A stretch of DNA of 64,000 bases from Ascaphus truei (taxonomy: Eukaryota > Chordata > Amphibia > Anura > Ascaphidae): assembly GCA_036426205.1 (NCBI GenBank), contig CM071570.1:74679763-74743762 (forward strand). The letters run 5' to 3'. Position numbers and translations under genes: made by a program. Positions 1 to 11,665 of the stretch are shown in pieces (within the stretch, counting starts at the first letter, position 1; each line of letters begins with the position of its first letter). The notes below the pieces were generated by a model that was not told the origin of the DNA, ran no database searches, and was given only the letters and a program-made list of their open reading frames with translations.

Positions 1-1740
1 GGCACAGATATTGTTCACTAAAATGCTGCCTTTATGTTAGAGCAGCAGTTCTCAGAAAGGACGTTCGTTGTTTTAGTCTATGTGTCTGGAGCAATTTCCA
101 AATGTCAACTTTAGTCATCTAAGACTATTTTTCCAGTGACAATGTTGTGTCCTTAGCAATTGTAGGCTGACATGTCTCTTACTATACAGATTAGATGAAT
201 CCTTTTAATCCCACATTCGTTTTAGTGCTTGTTAACCTACATATTTGGTACTATGTAGGTACTGTATTTTGTTTTTGTGACACATTTATTGTATCTTTTT
301 AGGTGCCGGATGGCCCACAGTACCAGAGCGCCACGGAAATTCCAGCATAACAATCATTTCATTCCATTGTGAATGATTCCATTTCATTCTTGTTCACAGC
401 TTCCTCAGAGTACCATCTCCCCTAGTTTTGAGTAAAAAAGGGATGATGGCCACTGGACATCATAAAGGTCTCCAATTTATCAACCGGTGTGATGACTAAA
501 TTATGTCAAGAGGGCACATTCATGACTAGTGTCCAGTGGCTGGCGTCTCCGGGGGGCCCGGCCGAATAATGCTGGCAGTTCGGCCTGCATCGGCTCCTCT
601 GTGTGCCATGGTGCCCCAGCTCTCAGCTGTGGAGCCCTCACTAGGGAACCTGACCCTCCTCCCCCCCAAGTGCACCCCCGGCCGAACAACACCGTTTGGT
701 CCGCCCGGAATTCGGGTCAACTTCCCTGCTCCACTCCGCAGCTCTGTCCTTCCTGACAAGAGGCCCTTTAAGAAACTAATAAGGGGAGAAATACAGAAGG
801 GCAAGAGAGGGGAGTGAGAAACAGCGGGTCAGAGAGAGAGGGGAGTGAGAAATACAGAGGGGCGAGAGAGAGAAGGGAGTGAGAAATGCAGAGGGGCGAG
901 AGAGAGAAGGGAGTGAGAAATACAGAGGGGTGAGAGAGAGGGGGGAGTGAGAAATGCAGAGGGGCGAGAGAGAGGGGGGAGTGAGAAATGCAGAGGGGCG
1001 AGAGAGAGGGGGGGTGAGAAATACAGAGGGGCGAGAGAGAGGGGGGAGTGAGAAATACAGAGGGGCAAGAGAGCGGGAGTGAGAAATACAGAGGGGTGAA
1101 AGAGAGAGGGGAGTGAGAAATACAGAGGGGTGAGAGAGAGGGGTGTGAGAAATACAGAGGGGTGAGAGAGAGAGGGGGGGTGAGAAATACAGAGGGCGAG
1201 AGAGAGAAGGGAGTGTGAGAAATGCAGAGGGGCGAGAGAGAGGGAGGAAAGGAGAAAAGAGGGCGAGGAGATGAGAGAAGGGAGTGAGAAATGAAGAGGG
1301 GCGAGAGAGAGGGGAGAGAGGAGGGGGTGAGAAATGCAGAGGGGCGAGAGAGAGGGAGGAGTGAGAAATACAGAGGGGCGAGAGAGAGAGGGGAGTGAGA
1401 AATATAGAGGGGCGAGAGAGAGGGAGGAGTGAGAAATACAGAGGGGAGAGAGAGGGGCGAGAGAGAGGGTGAGAGAGACATCAAGGAGTGGGAGCGAGAG
1501 GAGCGGGGGCTGTCGAAATACAGAGGGGTGGAAGAAGAAGAGGGGAGTGAGAAATACAGAGGGGTGAGAGAGAGGGGTGTGAGAAATACAGAGGGGTGAG
1601 AGAGAGAAGGGAGTGAGAAATACAGAGGGGAGAGAGAGAGGGGGGGAGTGAGAAATACCGAGGGGTGGAAGAGAGAGGGGAGTGAGAAATACAGAGGGGT
1701 GAGAGAGAGGGGTGTGAGAAATACAGAGGGGTGAAGGGAC
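1..1740. repeat. Copy A of a duplicated ~2-kb block
   Basis: The sequence from position 1 matches the sequence from 2171 in the same order: a unique-looking 5' part, a GC-rich stretch (about 500-780), then a GA-rich minisatellite. The match is interrupted by many 1-3 base gaps, often in homopolymers. Copy A starts at the window edge, so its left limit is unknown. No coding potential was recognised; the long open frames here are low-complexity translations of the minisatellite. Confidence 0.85.
790..1735. repeat. GA-rich minisatellite, ~31-33 bp unit (copy A)
   Basis: About 30 tandem units read roughly gagagagaggggagtgaga followed by aatacagaggggc. Units vary by small gaps and by c/t at the end (ggggcgag or ggggtgag). 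The reverse strand gives long open frames rich in Ser, Leu, Pro and His (SLSPLCISH-type repeats), as expected from a unit length that is often a multiple of three; these are not genes. Confidence 0.95.
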
Positions 1741-2170
1741 CTCTCTAAAATCCCTTATAACTTTGGAATTGATGTTGCATTTTTCCCCCATTTTAATACA
1801 GAGTCTCTGTGTTTTCTTTTACTTTGCTCTGATTAAGCACATTGTTCGATACAGCAACACTTGTAATTTCTCTCTCTCAGCGCATGTAATTATTTTAACA
1901 AGATAATTAATACTAGGAGGTCAGTATTGTTAAAGAGGTTGTCTATCTTTCTTCTTGTTTTTTTTTTTTGTATTGTACGTCTGTAGTAGTAGCGCTTTAA
2001 GAAAAGTAGGTCGCTTCCAGCCTGCCATTTAGGTCTGGCTAGGGAGGAAAGGAGAGCTTTCGGGACTGCCGCATAATCATTTCTAGGATAAAACTCAACA
2101 GATGGGACATTGAAAAAATAAAAAAAAAATAAATATAGGATAATCCTGCCAGTTTCCATGGCAAAACCTT
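1741..2170. other. Spacer between the duplicated blocks; nothing recognised
   Basis: An AT-rich stretch with short poly-T and poly-A runs. I see no gene, terminal repeat or RNA motif. If the duplication is a true tandem repeat, this segment should also lie left of position 1. Confidence 0.5.
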
Positions 2171-2949
2171 GGCACAGATAGTTGTCACTAAAATGTGCCT
2201 TTAGGTTAGGAGCAGCAGCAGTTCTCAGAAAGGACGTTCGTTGTTTAGTCATGTGTCTGGAGCAATTTCAAATGTCAAATTTAGTCATCTAAGACTATTT
2301 TCCATGACAATGTTGTGGTCCTAGCAATTGTAGGCGACACTGTCTCTTACTATACAGATTAATGAGATCCTTTAATCCCACAGTTCGTTATTGCTTGTTA
2401 ACCTACATATTGGTACTAGTAGGTACTGTATTTTGTTTTGTGACACATTATTGTATCTTTTAGAGGTCCGCCGGATGGCCCACAGTACCAGAGCGCCACG
2501 GAAATTCCAGCATAACAATCATTTCATTCCATTGTGAATGATTCCAGTTCATTCTTGTTCACAGCTCCTCAGAGTACCATCTCCCCTAGTTTTGAGTAAA
2601 AAGGGATGGGCCCAAGTGGACATCATAAAGGTCTCCAATTTATCAACCGGTGTGTGATGACTAAATATATGTCAGAGGGCACATTCATGACTAGTGTCCA
2701 GTGGCTGGCGTCTCCGGGGGGCCCGGCCGAATAAGTGGCAGTTCGGCCTGATCGCTCTCTGTGTGCCATGGTGCCCCAGCTTCAGCTGTGGAGCCCTCAC
2801 TAGGGAAACTGACCTCCTTCCCCCCAAGTGCACCCCGGCCGCCAAGAACACCGTTTGGTCCGCCCGGAATTGGGTCAACCTTCCGCTTGCTCCACTCCGC
2901 AGCTCTGTCCTTCTGAGCAAGAGGCCCTTTAAGAAACTAATAAGGGAGA

Positions 2950-4078
2950 AAATACAGAGGGCAAGAGAGGGGAGTGGAGAAACAGCGGGTCAGAGAGAGA
3001 GGGGAAGGGAGGAAATACAGAGGGGGGAGAGAGAGAAGGGATGGGGAGAAATGAAGGGGGAGAGAGAGAAGGGCGATGGGGGTAGTTAAATAAATAAGTA
3101 GTGAGAAATACAGAGGAGGGGTGAGAGGAGAGGGGGGAGGTGGAGTGAGAAAGGCGAGAGGGGCGGAGAGAGAGGGGGGTGGAGAAATGCAGAGGGGCGA
3201 GAGAACAGAGAGGGGGGAGAATAACGAGGGGCGAGAGTAGAGGTGGGGAGTGAGAAGAAATACAGAGGGGCAAGAGAGGGAGTGAGAAATACAGAGGGGT
3301 GAAGAGAGAGGAGTGAGAAATACAGAGGTGGTGATGAGAGAGGGGGAGAAATAAAGAGGGGGAATGAGAGAGGGGTGAGAGAATACAGAGGACGAGAGAG
3401 AGAAGGGAGGTGAGAAATGCAGAGGGGCGAGAGAGAGGGAGGAAGGAGAATACAGAGGGCGAGGAGAGAGAGAAGGGAGTGAGAAAGCAACAGGGGTCGA
3501 AAGAGGGGAGAGAGGGGGGGTGAGAAATGCAGAGGGGCGAGAGAGAGGAGGAGTGAAGAAATACAGAGGGGCGAGAGAGGAGAGAGGGGAGTGAGAAATA
3601 TAGAGGGGCTGAGAGAAGAGGTGAGGAGTGAGAAATACAGAGGGGAGGAGAGAGGGCGAGAGAAGGGCAGAGGGGGCGAGAGAGCGGGACTTCGAAATAC
3701 AGAGGGTGGAAGAAGAAGAGGGAGTGCGAAAATACAGAGGGGTGAGAGAGAGGGGTGTGAGAAATAACAGAGGGGTTGAGAGAGAGAAGGGAGTGAGAAT
3801 AAAAGAGGGAGGTAAGCGAGGGAGAGGGGGGGGAGTGAGAAATAACGAGGGGTGGAAGAGGAGGGGAGTGAGGAAATACAGAGGGGTGAGAGAGAGGGGT
3901 GTGAGAAAATACAGAGGGGTGAGAGAGAGGGGTTGTTGGTGTGAGAAATAAAGAGGGGTTGGAGGAGAGGTGTTTTGTGAAAATANNNNNNNNNNNNNNN
4001 NNNNNNNNNNNNNNNNNNNNNNNNNNNNNNNCAGAGGGGTGAGAGAGAGGGGTGTGAGAAATACAGAGGGGTGAGAGA
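2950..4078. repeat. GA-rich minisatellite (copy B)
   Basis: The same ~32-bp unit as in copy A, with many irregular units. It is interrupted by the N run and stops abruptly at about 4078, where unique sequence begins. Confidence 0.9.
3986..4031. other. Assembly gap (46 N)
   Basis: Forty-six consecutive N lie inside the copy B minisatellite. The true length of the array is therefore unknown. Confidence 0.99.
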
Positions 4079-4257
4079 ATAATTATCACTGAGCCACTGA
4101 TTGACCACCTGTGCTGAAGCAGGGTTATCCTGGGAGTTGGCCACCCATAGTCTATATGCACTGCTGAACCCTCATTTTGAGGGGACAAGCATAAGAGAAT
4201 TGCTTTGTCTTAAACGTGAACTTCTATTTTAACGCCTTCATGGTGCTAAGGTATGTA

Positions 4258-4450
4258 TGTACGTCTTTATTTATATAGCGCCATTAATGTACATAGCGCT
4301 TCACAGTAGTAATACACGTGACAATCATATAAATAACAAATAATACAAATAACAGATCGTGGGAATAAGTTCTTCAGACATAAAAGTAACATTTAGGAAG
4401 AGGAGTCCCTGCTCCGAAGAGCTTACAAGAACTTACAATCTAAGGTTACC
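4258..4450 (-). mobile_element. L2-type LINE 3' tail (antisense)
   Basis: Read on the minus strand it has the tail shared with other copies in this window (36890-37030, 59780-59945): a 'ttgtaagctcttcggagcag' block, a run of conserved sequence, then gcgctatgtacattaatggc and tatataaa. This matches the 3' end style of vertebrate L2-clade LINEs. No open reading frame is kept here, so it is a 5'-truncated fragment. Confidence 0.7.
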
Positions 4451-5176
4451 AATTAGATTGTAAATGTGATGTTTAGCAGGGATAAAAACAGAACAGTTAT
4501 ATTATTCCAATTAATCACGTTAAAGCCAAACAAACGCATGTTATTCCCTCTCCTCTGACACCTTTCACAAGAAAATATCTCATCTGCATGCAAGCAATTC
4601 CAGTGCCACTGCATTTATTAATAAATCTAACTGCAGATTAGCATAATGGCAATACAAATAATGACATTTGCAAGAATGTGCCATCATTTTCATTACACAA
4701 AATAGCAGCAGGGACTTTAAGCTATAAATGCATAAGTAAATACAGTTTGCCTATGGAAATTGCACTGAAGTCTGTCACCATCCTAAGCAAGCTTCGGCAA
4801 TTTGTGACATTAATAGAGACAAACATCATAGGTGACAGAGAGGCCTGTGATGCATTAAAAAGGGCCCATCTAAAGGATGTATAACAATGAAGATGCAAAA
4901 TCAGCATCATGCATGCAAGGAAAGCACGAATTCTTCAGAATATCTATGATCTGCATTTAGTCGCTTTGATTGCGCCCATCCTCTCTGCTACTTCTGCAGC
5001 TAATCCTTGCAAAGTCTGTAAAACTGAGTTTATGGTTCGCACCCTTGCTGTGGTAATGCTAATCTAGTGGTTCTCAACCCCTTCCTCGGTGACCTTCCAC
5101 ACAGGTGAATGCCCCTATAATAATGCACATGAATAGAATGTTAGGCAATTGTACAGACACCTGGTCTGGCTGAATC
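4451..5176. other. No gene recognised; possible hAT end near 5066
   Basis: The short open frames here have no recognisable domains. At about 5066 the string agtggttctcaacccc resembles the terminal inverted repeat of many hAT elements, but no partner end or 8-bp duplication was found. Confidence 0.35.
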
Positions 5177-5262
5177 GTGCATAGCCAGCAACCCACCTCG
5201 CACTGATGAGACCCAAAAGGTCGAAACAGCTGTCACTGTGAGTAGGTTTACTGGTTATGCAC
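5177..5262 (+). ncRNA. Type I hammerhead ribozyme, HHR element copy a
   Basis: The catalytic core is complete: CTGATGA (5203-5209), stem II GACC/GGTC closing a short A-rich loop, GAAA (5223-5226), a tiny stem III, then GTC (5232-5234), the expected cleavage triplet. Stem I is long: the outer arm gtgcatagccag (5177-5188) pairs with ctggttatgcac (5251-5262), and the inner arm ctcgca pairs with tgtgag. The internal loop between the arms fits the loop contacts of natural HHRs. One oddity is two extra bases (ac, 5235-5236) between the cleavage triplet and stem I, absent in the 14.2-kb copy; these may weaken cleavage. A minimal stem III is typical of HHRs in Penelope-like elements and retrozymes. 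Confidence 0.8.
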
Positions 5263-5570
5263 TCATTACACCCAGGCTGTGCTGAAAAGCTGTGTAATGC
5301 AATGCAATGCTTATGCTCATAGGGGTCCCTGTAAAAATGGATGAGAAGTAAAGAGTGACACACTGTGCTCATTCGCATGTCATTACCCAGAATCCCTGGC
5401 TGCAGTGGAAACAGTGTATGCTAAGAGATTATGGGGAAAGACAGGATTGCCGACCTGTCTGAGACATGCAAATGCACCAAAAGTGGTATTTTTATTTACT
5501 GTACTGTACACTGTACGGTTGAGGATTTGGGGTACTTTTCTTACCCACCATAACTTTTTTTTAATGTCTG
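5263..5570 (+). mobile_element. HHR-bearing repeat element, copy a body
   Basis: This continues from the ribozyme and contains the family core at about 5367-5476 (mutated left octamer attcgcat 5371-5378, right octamer atgcaaat 5466-5473), then the downstream block ending cttacccaccataac. It is diverged from the other copies, so probably older. Confidence 0.65.
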
Positions 5571-5751
5571 GTCTCTCTTAGCAAACCCAAAACCCGCACT
5601 CCCCAAACTGCTTGCCTGTATAAGGAAATCTAATGCAGCAGAAAATAAAGAAAAACACGTTAAATGAGGATTGTATTTTAATTCTCAGCTCTCTCAGTAT
5701 AAGTCATGTCTGCTGGTTGGAAGTTTGCAGAACTTGGCAGTCTTTCTTTGT

Positions 5752-6253
5752 ACTGCACGCAGGGCCCGCCTTAGAGCATGGCGAGCACGGCAGGTATCTA
5801 GGGCCCCGCGCCTTCGGGGGCCCTCCCGCTCCCTCCTCCTCTGGGTGCTGGGATCCAAATTCCGCCGGAGAGGGGAGAGCTGGAAGAGAGAGCTGGCGAG
5901 TCCCCAAACCAGCGCACGACCGCACCGCAGCTCACCCCAAGGTAGGGAGGGGGGAGATGTGTGATGGGGGAAAGGGGGCGCTCCACACTTTATGTGGAGC
6001 GGCCTTCTACATCTGTTGTCATGGCGATGCGCGGTGACGCCATGGTGATTCGGCGCGTTGCCATGACAACGCGATGCTGTTATGCCATGGCGATGCGCCG
6101 AAATTGCCATGTGACACCGTGATGTCTTCATGATGCGCCGCTTTGCCATGACAACGCGATGTCGTTCCAACGTGATGTCATTACGCTGCCAGAGGAGGGC
6201 TCCGCTTCCGGCATGCTGCATTGGGCCCCGCCAAAGGTAAGGCCGGCCCTTAG
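5752..6253. repeat. GC-rich dispersed repeat with imperfect inverted ends
   Basis: The left end reads cagggcccgccttagag and the right end, reversed, reads aagggccggccttacc. The interior holds repeats of gccatgg/ccatgacaacgcgatg-like CpG-rich words between about 6010 and 6180. I infer a non-autonomous DNA transposon, but no clean target duplication is visible. The overlapping open frames on both strands are products of the GC-rich composition. Confidence 0.5.
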
Positions 6254-7818
6254 TTTAAATTTTGTATGTTGGAGGTGTCCAAAAATAGTAATACCCATTT
6301 CAAATATAAAATCCCTTTTTAGGCCATTGATATCTACCTTCCATATAATGTTAGATAAAATATAGTGTAAGCCAGTCAGAGCCGGCCCATCCGGCAATGA
6401 ATGGGTTAGACAACCACTGCCAGCTAATTAATTCATCACGCTTTCTCTTCCCGTTAGCCTTACTTGCCAGTGCTTTTATTTATTTGCCTTCTATGAGGAA
6501 CAGTTAATCTCTTCAATGCGCTCACCACTTCAATGACATCCAAATTAATGATGTGCTTGGAAGGGGAATTATGAGAAGACAGAAAAGTAAAGAGAGAGAT
6601 GTGTGAGTATTTGTAACTACGAACAGGGCAATAGTGATGACATCTCTCAGCCAAGGCCTTGTCACTGATTTGGCACATATTGGTGGGGCGAAAAAATTGA
6701 GTGCCCTATGCACGAACAAAAGAAGGTGCTTTTCATAGACAAATACTTGTAATTGTAATTATTATTATGATGATGATGAGGATTATAGACATCCTGCAAT
6801 AATTAGTAACAATAGAAAATGACTACTCTGTTTTGGGACATCTTGCATTGCTTTGGAGTGGGGACCTCAGCGTTTGTTTATGCCTACAGTACAACCACCA
6901 CTGTTCTTTCTCATCCTCATTATAGAGATGCTACAAAGGTAGTAAAACTGCTGTATCATGGTAATACCGTTAACCTTTTCAGTTGTGTTAACGATACAGA
7001 AACCAGGGGGTTAACTGTTAGTTTACAAATACCTGTGTTTCGCTGTGTCCTGTAAGGTCTCACGGGCGTGGTCTGCATTAATAGGCCAATAAAACAAAGG
7101 AAAATAATATGGTTATAATAGTAGTGACTGGTGAAAGTGTACAGATGTACAGTATCAGAGATTTGACATGATCTCTAGGTTAACTGTAAGGGCATTGTGT
7201 ATACTCCGGAGACTAGCCTGGCTAGCAGAAAGAAAGGGCACTCTCTATTTCCTTGCAGATTAAAAACTGTATGATAATTAAAATCTGATGCAATTCACAA
7301 GGATAACAAATATATTAGTGCCGGGGAAATTAGGCGAGTGCAACAATATAAAATATATGACAGGTTGTCTGGGTTGCATGTGTCAGATATTTGTTTCCTC
7401 CTCAAAGACTAACCCGGCATTAAAATCTCAAGGACTGCAACAGTGAGGGTAGCATTATTCTAGGGGTTATACAGTATTTTATACTCTCAGATTCATTTGA
7501 GTTTAAAATCATTCTCTCTCCCTGACATAAATGTCCCAAAAGATTCACGAGTGGGAGATAAGACACACCCACACAAGCTTGGATTGTCCTGGTTACAGGG
7601 GCAAAGTTTTGAGCTTAAAAACAATGGGTATCAAAAATAGAATTCAACATAGAGTGTTATCCAAAACATGCGAGTTCTCATATCTTCAAGGTCAAGACCT
7701 CTTTGACGGGAGCATATACACTGTAGGTTCTCGGTTTATCATTTTATGAAACTGTCTGCCTTTATATATTGTCTATCTTTCTAAACATTCCTTTTATGTA
7801 AACAAGCACTGTATTATT

Positions 7819-7822
<4 letters not shown>
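6254..7822. other. Long stretch without recognised features
   Basis: Ordinary AT-rich DNA with a few short open frames (under 80 codons), none with a recognisable domain or splice context. I see no terminal repeats. Confidence 0.4.

Positions 7823-7870
<48 letters not shown>
7823..7870. repeat. (AT)n microsatellite
   Basis: About 24 uninterrupted AT dinucleotides. Confidence 0.99.
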
Positions 7871-7876
<6 letters not shown>

Positions 7877-8252
7877 AAAATTGAATAAGTAATGTCTTTG
7901 GACTCTAATTGAACATAGCAACTTTTTGAGGAGATTAACTGCATTTTCAGCCACATTTTGCTACATTTTTTTTTGTGTTAATTACATATTTGTTTCCAGT
8001 AAACAGGAGGCCAAGAACTCCTGAAGGCAAGCCCTTAAATTATTCTTGGTGGAGGCATCGTAATTTAGGTGTTTTTGGGGAGTTATTGCTTATTCTTAGG
8101 GTCATATGGGGAGGTAAGTGGGTCAGTTGTATAGCAGGAGATTTTAACCCCTTTCACATACACAAGTCATGTGCAAGTTCATGGCATACTGCATATAATA
8201 TCTTTGGTAAGCTTTGGGGGTCACACACTTAAAGTACATACTCTCCCCTACA

Positions 8253-8328
8253 TGCCCCCCCCTTTCTCATTTCCCCCCCTTCTCTTTCCCCCCCCCCCCC
8301 CTTCCTCTCCCCCCCCCCCCCCCCCCCG
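8253..8328. repeat. Poly-C / CT-rich tract
   Basis: Runs of 8 to 17 C separated by short ctt/tct words. Long C runs like this are prone to length errors. Confidence 0.95.
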
Positions 8329-8359
8329 TCCTAACTGGGGTGCGGGTCGCAGGGGCGAC

Positions 8360-8543
8360 GGAGGGAGCCCAATTTCCAGTGACCTAACTTCTGTGTTAGA
8401 ACATGGGTGTGCTCCCTCCACTGCGGCTGCCAACGCTTAATGGCCCGCACCCGGTAAGGGCCCGAGGATGGGGTGTGGAGAGAGGGGCGCACTGCCTGTG
8501 GCGGGCCAGATGTGGCGCACGGGACATATTTTGCCAACGCCTG
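8360..8543 (-). mobile_element. hAT-like (Charlie-type) element end
   Basis: On the minus strand the element begins caggcgttggcaaaatatg, followed by gcgccacatctggcccgcc. This is close to the terminal sequence of many hAT-Charlie elements (cagnggtnggcaaa ... ggccc). The other end and the 8-bp duplication are not visible, possibly lost in the poly-C tract to the left. Confidence 0.6.
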
Positions 8544-8844
8544 ATCTAACATGTGAGCTTCAAGTGTCCATTTTGTTCCGCATTTGAAGACTTTGCTGCC
8601 AATTGTAAATGCCCAAAGGTCAACCCTGTCAGCTAGTGTAACTCCTGACATTCAGGGCTGTTTGCTCCTGGTTTTCAACTCCTACCTACAGATATAAGCA
8701 TTTTAGGATTTATAGCCCAGCTTTTCTAAACAAAAACAAGACAACAAATGTCTTAATGTTAAGGGATGCCAGTTTAGAAACCAACGTCTTCTGAAATTGG
8801 TACAGTACACATTTTTAGGATATTAGTATTCCTTAATGCTTAGT

Positions 8845-8895
8845 GTTGGGTCTGAGGAAGGGACGCATTAGTCCTGAAACGTTACCTTTATTTGC
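8845..8895 (+). ncRNA. Degenerate hammerhead-like hairpin
   Basis: CTGAGGA (8852-8858) fits the CUGANGA core. It is followed by stem II GGAC/GTCC around gcatta, then GAAAC (8876-8880). Stem I pairing is weak and no clear cleavage triplet follows, so this is probably a decayed ribozyme from a PLE end. The downstream sequence is T-rich and unclassified. Confidence 0.45.
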
Positions 8896-9500
8896 TCTGA
8901 TGCTGTGAATACTTTATTGAAGTTTTTTCAAACTCAAAACAAGTCTCCTGTGTGCTCCTTCTTTTCCCCTATTCTGTGCCTATTATCAGGTCCAGCTTTG
9001 AGACGCCGGGACCATTGGAAGGTAAGCACCAGAAGCAAAATAATATTTATATACTTTTTACAAACCGTGGTGTGCCATTTATACTTACTATTGCTCCAGT
9101 ATTCCTTCACACATCAGAGGTTATCACATAAATTCTTCCAGTTGCAAAACTGGCAAAATAATAGCACCAGATTTATAGAAGGAAAAACCCCAATTGCTTT
9201 CTATGTGATTCCTTTCCTTGGACAAGCATGCTGTTTTTTGCACTGGTTTTGCTCCAGTTGTACAGCCAGGTACGTACGTTGGTAAATAGAGCCAATCATT
9301 TCAAAGCAACGAGTTCCTAGACCCTCTGGTCGATTTCAAGAGTACCCCTATCCCTGCTGCAGGTGTCTCTAATGAGCCCCACCACATATCCCAGTGGGGA
9401 AAGTATATTGGAGAAGCAACAAAGTCACATCTCAGCTTTTTTATTATACATTCTTATTCAACATTCAAATCAATTTGATAACTTAACCCTGATCACTGTA
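8896..9500. other. Unclassified, possibly the rest of a PLE-type end
   Basis: T-rich sequence follows the hammerhead-like motif at 8.85 kb. The short open frame at 8905-9285 has no recognisable domain. Confidence 0.3.
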
Positions 9501-9507
9501 ACGTTCT

Positions 9508-9640
9508 GATTTAGACTAGGCTTATAGTGCCTAAACTTCAGGCTACAGTCGCTGGAAAAATCAAATTGAGATGACTCCCTGCGATCGCGACCGAGCAGTC
9601 GCGTCATGCTTACTATAAGCGCACGCGACAGCGGCAATTA
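9508..9640. mobile_element. Fragment of a CpG-rich Harbinger-like MITE
   Basis: It shares aggcttatagtgcc and the block ataagcgcacgcgac with the better preserved element at 17547-17813. The ends are not intact here. Confidence 0.5.
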
Positions 9641-9924
9641 GTCTTCCCTCTGTAAGGAATAAGCTACTAACAAAAGCAGAAAATCATTTAAATTATGTGA
9701 TATTTATCGCTGCTTTTCTGTATGTAAGATCTATAGATCCTAATATTGCAACGCGCATAAGCATATCTCAAATTATCAAAAACAACTCTTAAAATGGTAC
9801 AGAAGATGATGTGATGTATAGCTCAGTGCTTTCACTTTATTGCAATTCTTAGTGGAATTGCACTGTATGGAGCATATTTTTTTGTATGTCTTCATTTCCA
9901 TTACTACAACACATTCTCTACAAG

Positions 9925-10083
9925 GGATGTAGGAGTGCCTCAGTGAGTAAAGGCAATCACTGACTCTAATAACAATGACACTGACTTTGAAGCAGGCGTG
10001 GTTCAAATCTCAGTGTCTGTGCCTTGTGACATTGGGCAAGTCTCTTTATATCCCTGTGCCTCAGGCACCAAACATATTTTTTT
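9925..10083 (+). mobile_element. CORE-SINE (MIR-like)
   Basis: A tRNA-related head (tgcctcagtgagtaaagg, B-box ggttcaaatctc) is followed by the conserved CORE-type segment ttgtgacattgggcaagtc and ccctgtgcctcaggc. This order is diagnostic of the MIR/CORE-SINE group of vertebrates. The tail is T/A-rich. Confidence 0.7.
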
Positions 10084-10089
10084 TATTAT

Positions 10090-11230
10090 GATTTATTAAA
10101 GGTCAATACTGCTGCGTTACAAAATATTGGGATTGCGGCAATAGGTTTGGGGGAGAATTCCGACATGTTTATTTAAAATGATGGGTTGCTACGGTATATT
10201 TAATCCCATTTGCATACACCAACTCGGCATTAAATCAGCGTTAACTCACAGGCATCTCTATTAATAAGTGCTAGCGATACGTCGGTGTACAGTATGCTCA
10301 TTTGTGATACTTTAGGTAAATGTAGTGCTCTTACATGTATAATTAGGTGATGCATGCTAACCAGTGATCCTGGTGTTAAATTTAGCCCACACTTATCACT
10401 GAGATAAATTTAGTCATCTCTGTGTTATTTAAGCATTAAAGTCTTTGTGAATACGGCAGTGAAAATAATTCATTTTGTGGACCATTACCGCACAGCAATA
10501 TCAATATCAATATCAAAGCTCAGTAAATCTAGGCAATAGATTATAAAGAGCCTGTAAAATTCTATGTACCGTTCTGCGTACCCCGCACAACATTTTAGTT
10601 GTGAGGTGCTTTGAGTTCGATTGGGAGAAAAGCACTACATTAAATAATGGTATTATTATAATAAGTATATGGTTATAAACCAGTTGAAACCATCCAAACA
10701 AAACATTAAAGATGAAAATATGACTTGTATGTACTTTGCAGGATACTAGATTTGAAAAGAAGTCATTTGCCCTTCAAAACACCACAATGGATTCACGTGT
10801 TACAAACTGTTATTATCCTATCTCAAATAAAAATTTAAAAAAAACAAGACCGATGACGTTCCAAACATTTTAAATAAGCATTACGGTGTTGATTTAAGTA
10901 AGATGGGCAGAAATTGAATAACATATAAAACAGTATGACAAATCATAAGGGTTCATTAATGTTTTACATACTGAAGAACAAATAATCTGACGTGCACGTT
11001 CTGCTATCCTTGGAGAAGAAGATAGTCAGAATGACTGCGGCAGAATGTCAGAACCTTTAACAGCTGATGGAATGTGGTGGCTCGTGTCAAAATGCAATTA
11101 TGGACAATACAAACCACTCCTTTCATAAGAAAATAGTAATGTAACAGGTTGTTCCCACTTTAATGAAAATGTTACTAGTGCCATTTCTACCGTTTATTAA
11201 AACTGAAGCTTTTTCCCAGACAAGATTTTA
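10090..11230. other. No recognised feature
   Basis: AT-rich DNA with no terminal repeats, RNA motif or credible coding frame. Confidence 0.4.
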
Positions 11231-11379
11231 GTTTAATTCATTTAAATGGAGCTAAACCTTTCTCCATAATGGGAAAGCAGCAGACTGAAGATGCCTTAGT
11301 GATATGATATAAAATAACTATTTCAGAAAAAGTTGTCCAAATCCTAGCTACCTGTATATCTTTTGTTATTAGTGGGTAG

Positions 11380-11416
11380 GAGGGGAGAAAGTTTGCGCAC
11401 CCCTGATCTAAAGCAT
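11380..11416 (-). mobile_element. hAT-like terminal sequence
   Basis: The string gtttgcgcacccctg (reverse: caggggtgcgcaaac) matches the termini of the intact hAT MITE at 24436-24796. The left boundary of this copy was not found. Confidence 0.4.
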
Positions 11417-11610
11417 GGCCCTCTCCTCCTTTCTCATTCCTACCATACTTTTTCAGGCTACAATTAGAGTTGGCCAATCTGCTAATATGATGGTAATGTA
11501 AAAAAGAAAATTATTAGCACAATATTACTGTGACGGTAGGGGTAAATATGACTGTTTTTAATAAAGGTCAAGCCCGCCATTACCCCTACCTGTCAATAAT
11601 ATATTTGTAT

Positions 11611-11619
11611 ATGTGTGTG

Positions 11620-11651
<32 letters not shown>

Positions 11652-11665
11652 TGTATGTATGTATG

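Larger units (their letters stand above)
2171..4078. repeat. Copy B of the duplicated block, with many small indels
   Basis: This follows copy A base for base apart from frequent single-base insertions and deletions. The minisatellite part is more irregular than in copy A and contains an assembly gap. The pattern resembles uncorrected long-read errors, so the copy may be an alternative haplotype or an assembly duplicate rather than a real tandem copy. Confidence 0.8.

Noticed and set aside
790..1735. Possible CRISPR-like direct repeats
   Set aside because: Contiguous tandem units without unique spacers, in a vertebrate-type context.
768..1791. Long minus-strand open frames (238 and 320 codons)
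   Set aside because: They are translations of the GA-rich minisatellite, repeat in several frames and have only low-complexity Ser/Leu/Pro/His content.
2929..4188. Open frames of 352-419 codons
   Set aside because: Same minisatellite, and they run through the N gap.
5633..6221. Overlapping 97-175-codon frames on both strands
   Set aside because: They lie in a GC-rich repeat, with no domain, splice sites or supporting context.
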